Source: an uncultured Acidobacteriota bacterium | GTDB taxonomy: Bacteria > Acidobacteriota > Terriglobia > Terriglobales > Acidobacteriaceae | Direction of reading: 5' to 3' | DNA length: 5,920 bases | NCBI GenBank assembly: GCA_903932385.1 | Contig: CAIZGA010000109.1 | Coordinates: 1 to 5,920 of the forward strand | Shown here: in pieces, positions 4,684 to 5,920 of the stretch | Position numbering within the stretch: position 1 is the first letter of the stretch | How the letters are laid out: every line of letters begins with the position of its first letter | The notes under the pieces: generated by a model | What the model saw: only the letters and a program-made list of their open reading frames with translations | Databases searched by the model: none | What the model was told of the DNA's origin: nothing | Program-made: the position numbers and the translations under genes

Positions 4684-5920
4684 TTAGCGCACACTGCCTA
4701 TTGTTGCGTTTACTGCTGTTCCGATTGCATCGCCGGATACAACCAGTTCCACACGACGGTTTTGTTGGCGACCAGCACTGCTGTCATTCGAAGTCACCGG
4801 CAATGTATCGCCGAAACCTGTTGCCGTTACAGAAGCCGACGCTACACCTTCGTGCAACAGATAATCGCGGACCGATCCCGCACGATTTTCTGAAAGCGTC
4901 TGGTTGGTTGCATCGCTGCCAACGTTGTCCGTATATCCGCCGACTGCAATGTTCAGACTCGGGTAAGCCAGCAGAATTCCGGCCACCTTCGCCAGTTTTT
5001 CACGCGCGCCGGGTTTGATTGTGTAACGTCCCGTATCAAACAACACATCCGACATGCTGATAATCAAGCCACGCGCACTATCGCGAGTCATAAGGATCAC
5101 GTTCAACTGTTCAATCAGGCGTGCTCGCAGAATCGCTTTATCGCTTTCAGCGGCGGTAAGTGCGGCTGCTGCTGCCGCCTGGTTCGCGGCCGCATCCGTC
5201 TCTGCCTTTTGCGTGTCTGCCTGAGCCTCTTGCATTTTGCGATTGGCTTCTGCGGCCTGGGCCTGAGAAGCGTTGATTGCTACCTTCGACGCCGCTTCAG
5301 TCGCAGCCAAATCCGCCTGTGCTTCCTGTTTTTTGTTGGCTTCATCGCTTACTCTTGCCAGCGCTGCAGCCTGCGCATCCGCAGCAGCTGCGCGTTCGTC
5401 TGCCAGATGTATGTCATCCATCTTCTTCACTGCGATTGTGCGAGAGTCCTCGGCCGTCTGCACAGTTTCGCGCGAAGCAGCAATCAACCGCTTCGTGTCT
5501 GACGGACTATTCACAGCATAAGAGTCTGCTGTGCTCATCAACTGTGCAGCATGTTGATAGCTTTCACTGGCAAACATGTCTGCGCCTTCAGACTTCGCAA
5601 TGCGCATGGCATTTCTTGCTTCAAAGAATTCAAGCGGCAATTTCTGATTGATAACCAGCGGGTCAAACTTGTAGCCCGTCGGCAGATAACCGTCGCGCTC
5701 CATCAGCGTGTAGGTTGCCTTCACGGCCACCGTGGTTCCCTTGGTGTTGTCGCGAACAATATTTTCCAACACCACTACATTGCTGGGCTGACGCACGGCA
5801 AAGTACGGCTCTGCGGTAACAATCAATGCAAATGACTGCAGACTTGTAGTCACAGTCAACTTACTGCGGCTATTTCCACCCACCAGAACTTCGCCAAGAT
5901 TGAACGCCCGGCCTTCGGGA
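4684..5920 (-). CDS. OmpA-family peptidoglycan-binding outer-membrane/periplasmic protein (5' partial)
   Basis: The C-terminal 411 residues are visible. The frame stays open to the window edge (PEGRAFNLGEVLV precedes the GTG at 5883), so that GTG is not the start and the signal sequence lies outside. In visible numbering, residues 1-75 are a beta-rich domain (NSRSKLTVTTSLQSFALIVTAEPYFAVRQPSNVVVLEN) that I associate with acidobacterial OmpA-like proteins. Residues about 95-275 are an Ala/Glu/Gln/Lys-rich helical rod, probably a coiled coil. Residues about 282-395 are the OmpA domain: SDVLFDTGRYTIKPGAREKL, GGYTDNVGSDATNQTLSENRAGSVRDYLL, GFGDTLPV and GRQQNRRVELVV. Family knowledge assigns the TDN Asp and the NRR Arg to binding diaminopimelate in peptidoglycan. 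Its role would be to tether the envelope to the wall. It ends with VNATIGSVR and is followed by a 119-nt gap, so it is probably a unit separate from the sugar operon. Confidence 0.92.
   Translation of the reverse strand, partial: PEGRAFNLGEVLVGGNSRSKLTVTTSLQSFALIVTAEPYFAVRQPSNVVVLENIVRDNTKGTTVAVKATYTLMERDGYLPTGYKFDPLVINQKLPLEFFEARNAMRIAKSEGADMFASESYQHAAQLMSTADSYAVNSPSDTKRLIAASRETVQTAEDSRTIAVKKMDDIHLADERAAAADAQAAALARVSDEANKKQEAQADLAATEAASKVAINASQAQAAEANRKMQEAQADTQKAETDAAANQAAAAAALTAAESDKAILRARLIEQLNVILMTRDSARGLIISMSDVLFDTGRYTIKPGAREKLAKVAGILLAYPSLNIAVGGYTDNVGSDATNQTLSENRAGSVRDYLLHEGVASASVTATGFGDTLPVTSNDSSAGRQQNRRVELVVSGDAIGTAVNATIGSVR

Noticed and set aside
4677..4690. TTAGCGC repeated in tandem at the OmpA stop codon
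   Set aside because: Only two copies of seven bases, partly coding; no array or function supported.
5881..5883. GTG as the start codon of the OmpA-family gene
   Set aside because: The frame remains open to the window edge with family-like residues (PEGRAFNLGEVLV) before it, and a start here would leave no signal sequence. The gene is 5' truncated by the window.
1..5920. CRISPR arrays, tRNA/rRNA genes, toxin-antitoxin or phage-defence genes
   Set aside because: I looked for regularly spaced repeats, cloverleaf-like segments and known defence motifs on both strands and saw none.

Overview
The window most resembles a chromosomal segment from an acidobacterium (Terriglobus/Granulicella/Edaphobacter-like). 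I infer this from the moderate GC content, a peptidoglycan-binding OmpA-family protein of a type I associate with Acidobacteriaceae, a tiny two-CxxC zinc-ribbon protein with a 'VRCxNCWRRYYW' end, and a remnant of an integrase-type transposase whose N-terminus (LVLENLALRQQLAVL) is common in that phylum. No search was run, so the taxonomy is a family-level impression.

Layout. Positions 2-175 (+) hold the last 57 codons of a sensor histidine kinase. Directly after its stop lies a decayed transposase gene on the same strand: 52 clean codons from 226, then stop codons at positions where intact relatives have tryptophan, then frameshifted debris traceable to about 610. The stretch from about 610 to 747 has no gene but contains a perfect 17-nt palindrome. 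Everything from 748 to the right edge is coded on the minus strand.

Reading along the minus strand from the right edge: (i) an OmpA-family protein (C-terminal 411 residues; its start lies outside the window); (ii) a 119-nt gap with a 9-bp inverted repeat; (iii) a 60-residue single-pass membrane protein; (iv) a 794-residue GT4 glycosyltransferase fused to a C-terminal helical-barrel-like domain; (v) a 342-residue GH130 glycoside phosphorylase/hydrolase; (vi) a 67-residue zinc-ribbon protein.

Genes iii to vi form a tight operon: TGATG overlap between iii and iv, 13-nt overlap between iv and v, and a 30-nt gap between v and vi. The central idea is a cytoplasmic glycan-handling unit. The GT4 enzyme would build a glycan or glycoside, GH130 (a family acting on beta-mannosides) would release or recycle sugar from the product, and the small membrane protein could hold the transferase at the membrane. 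The substrate cannot be read from the sequence. The GT4-barrel plus GH130 pairing and its two uncharacterised small partners are the most interesting part of the window. The left end shows ordinary insertion-sequence decay.
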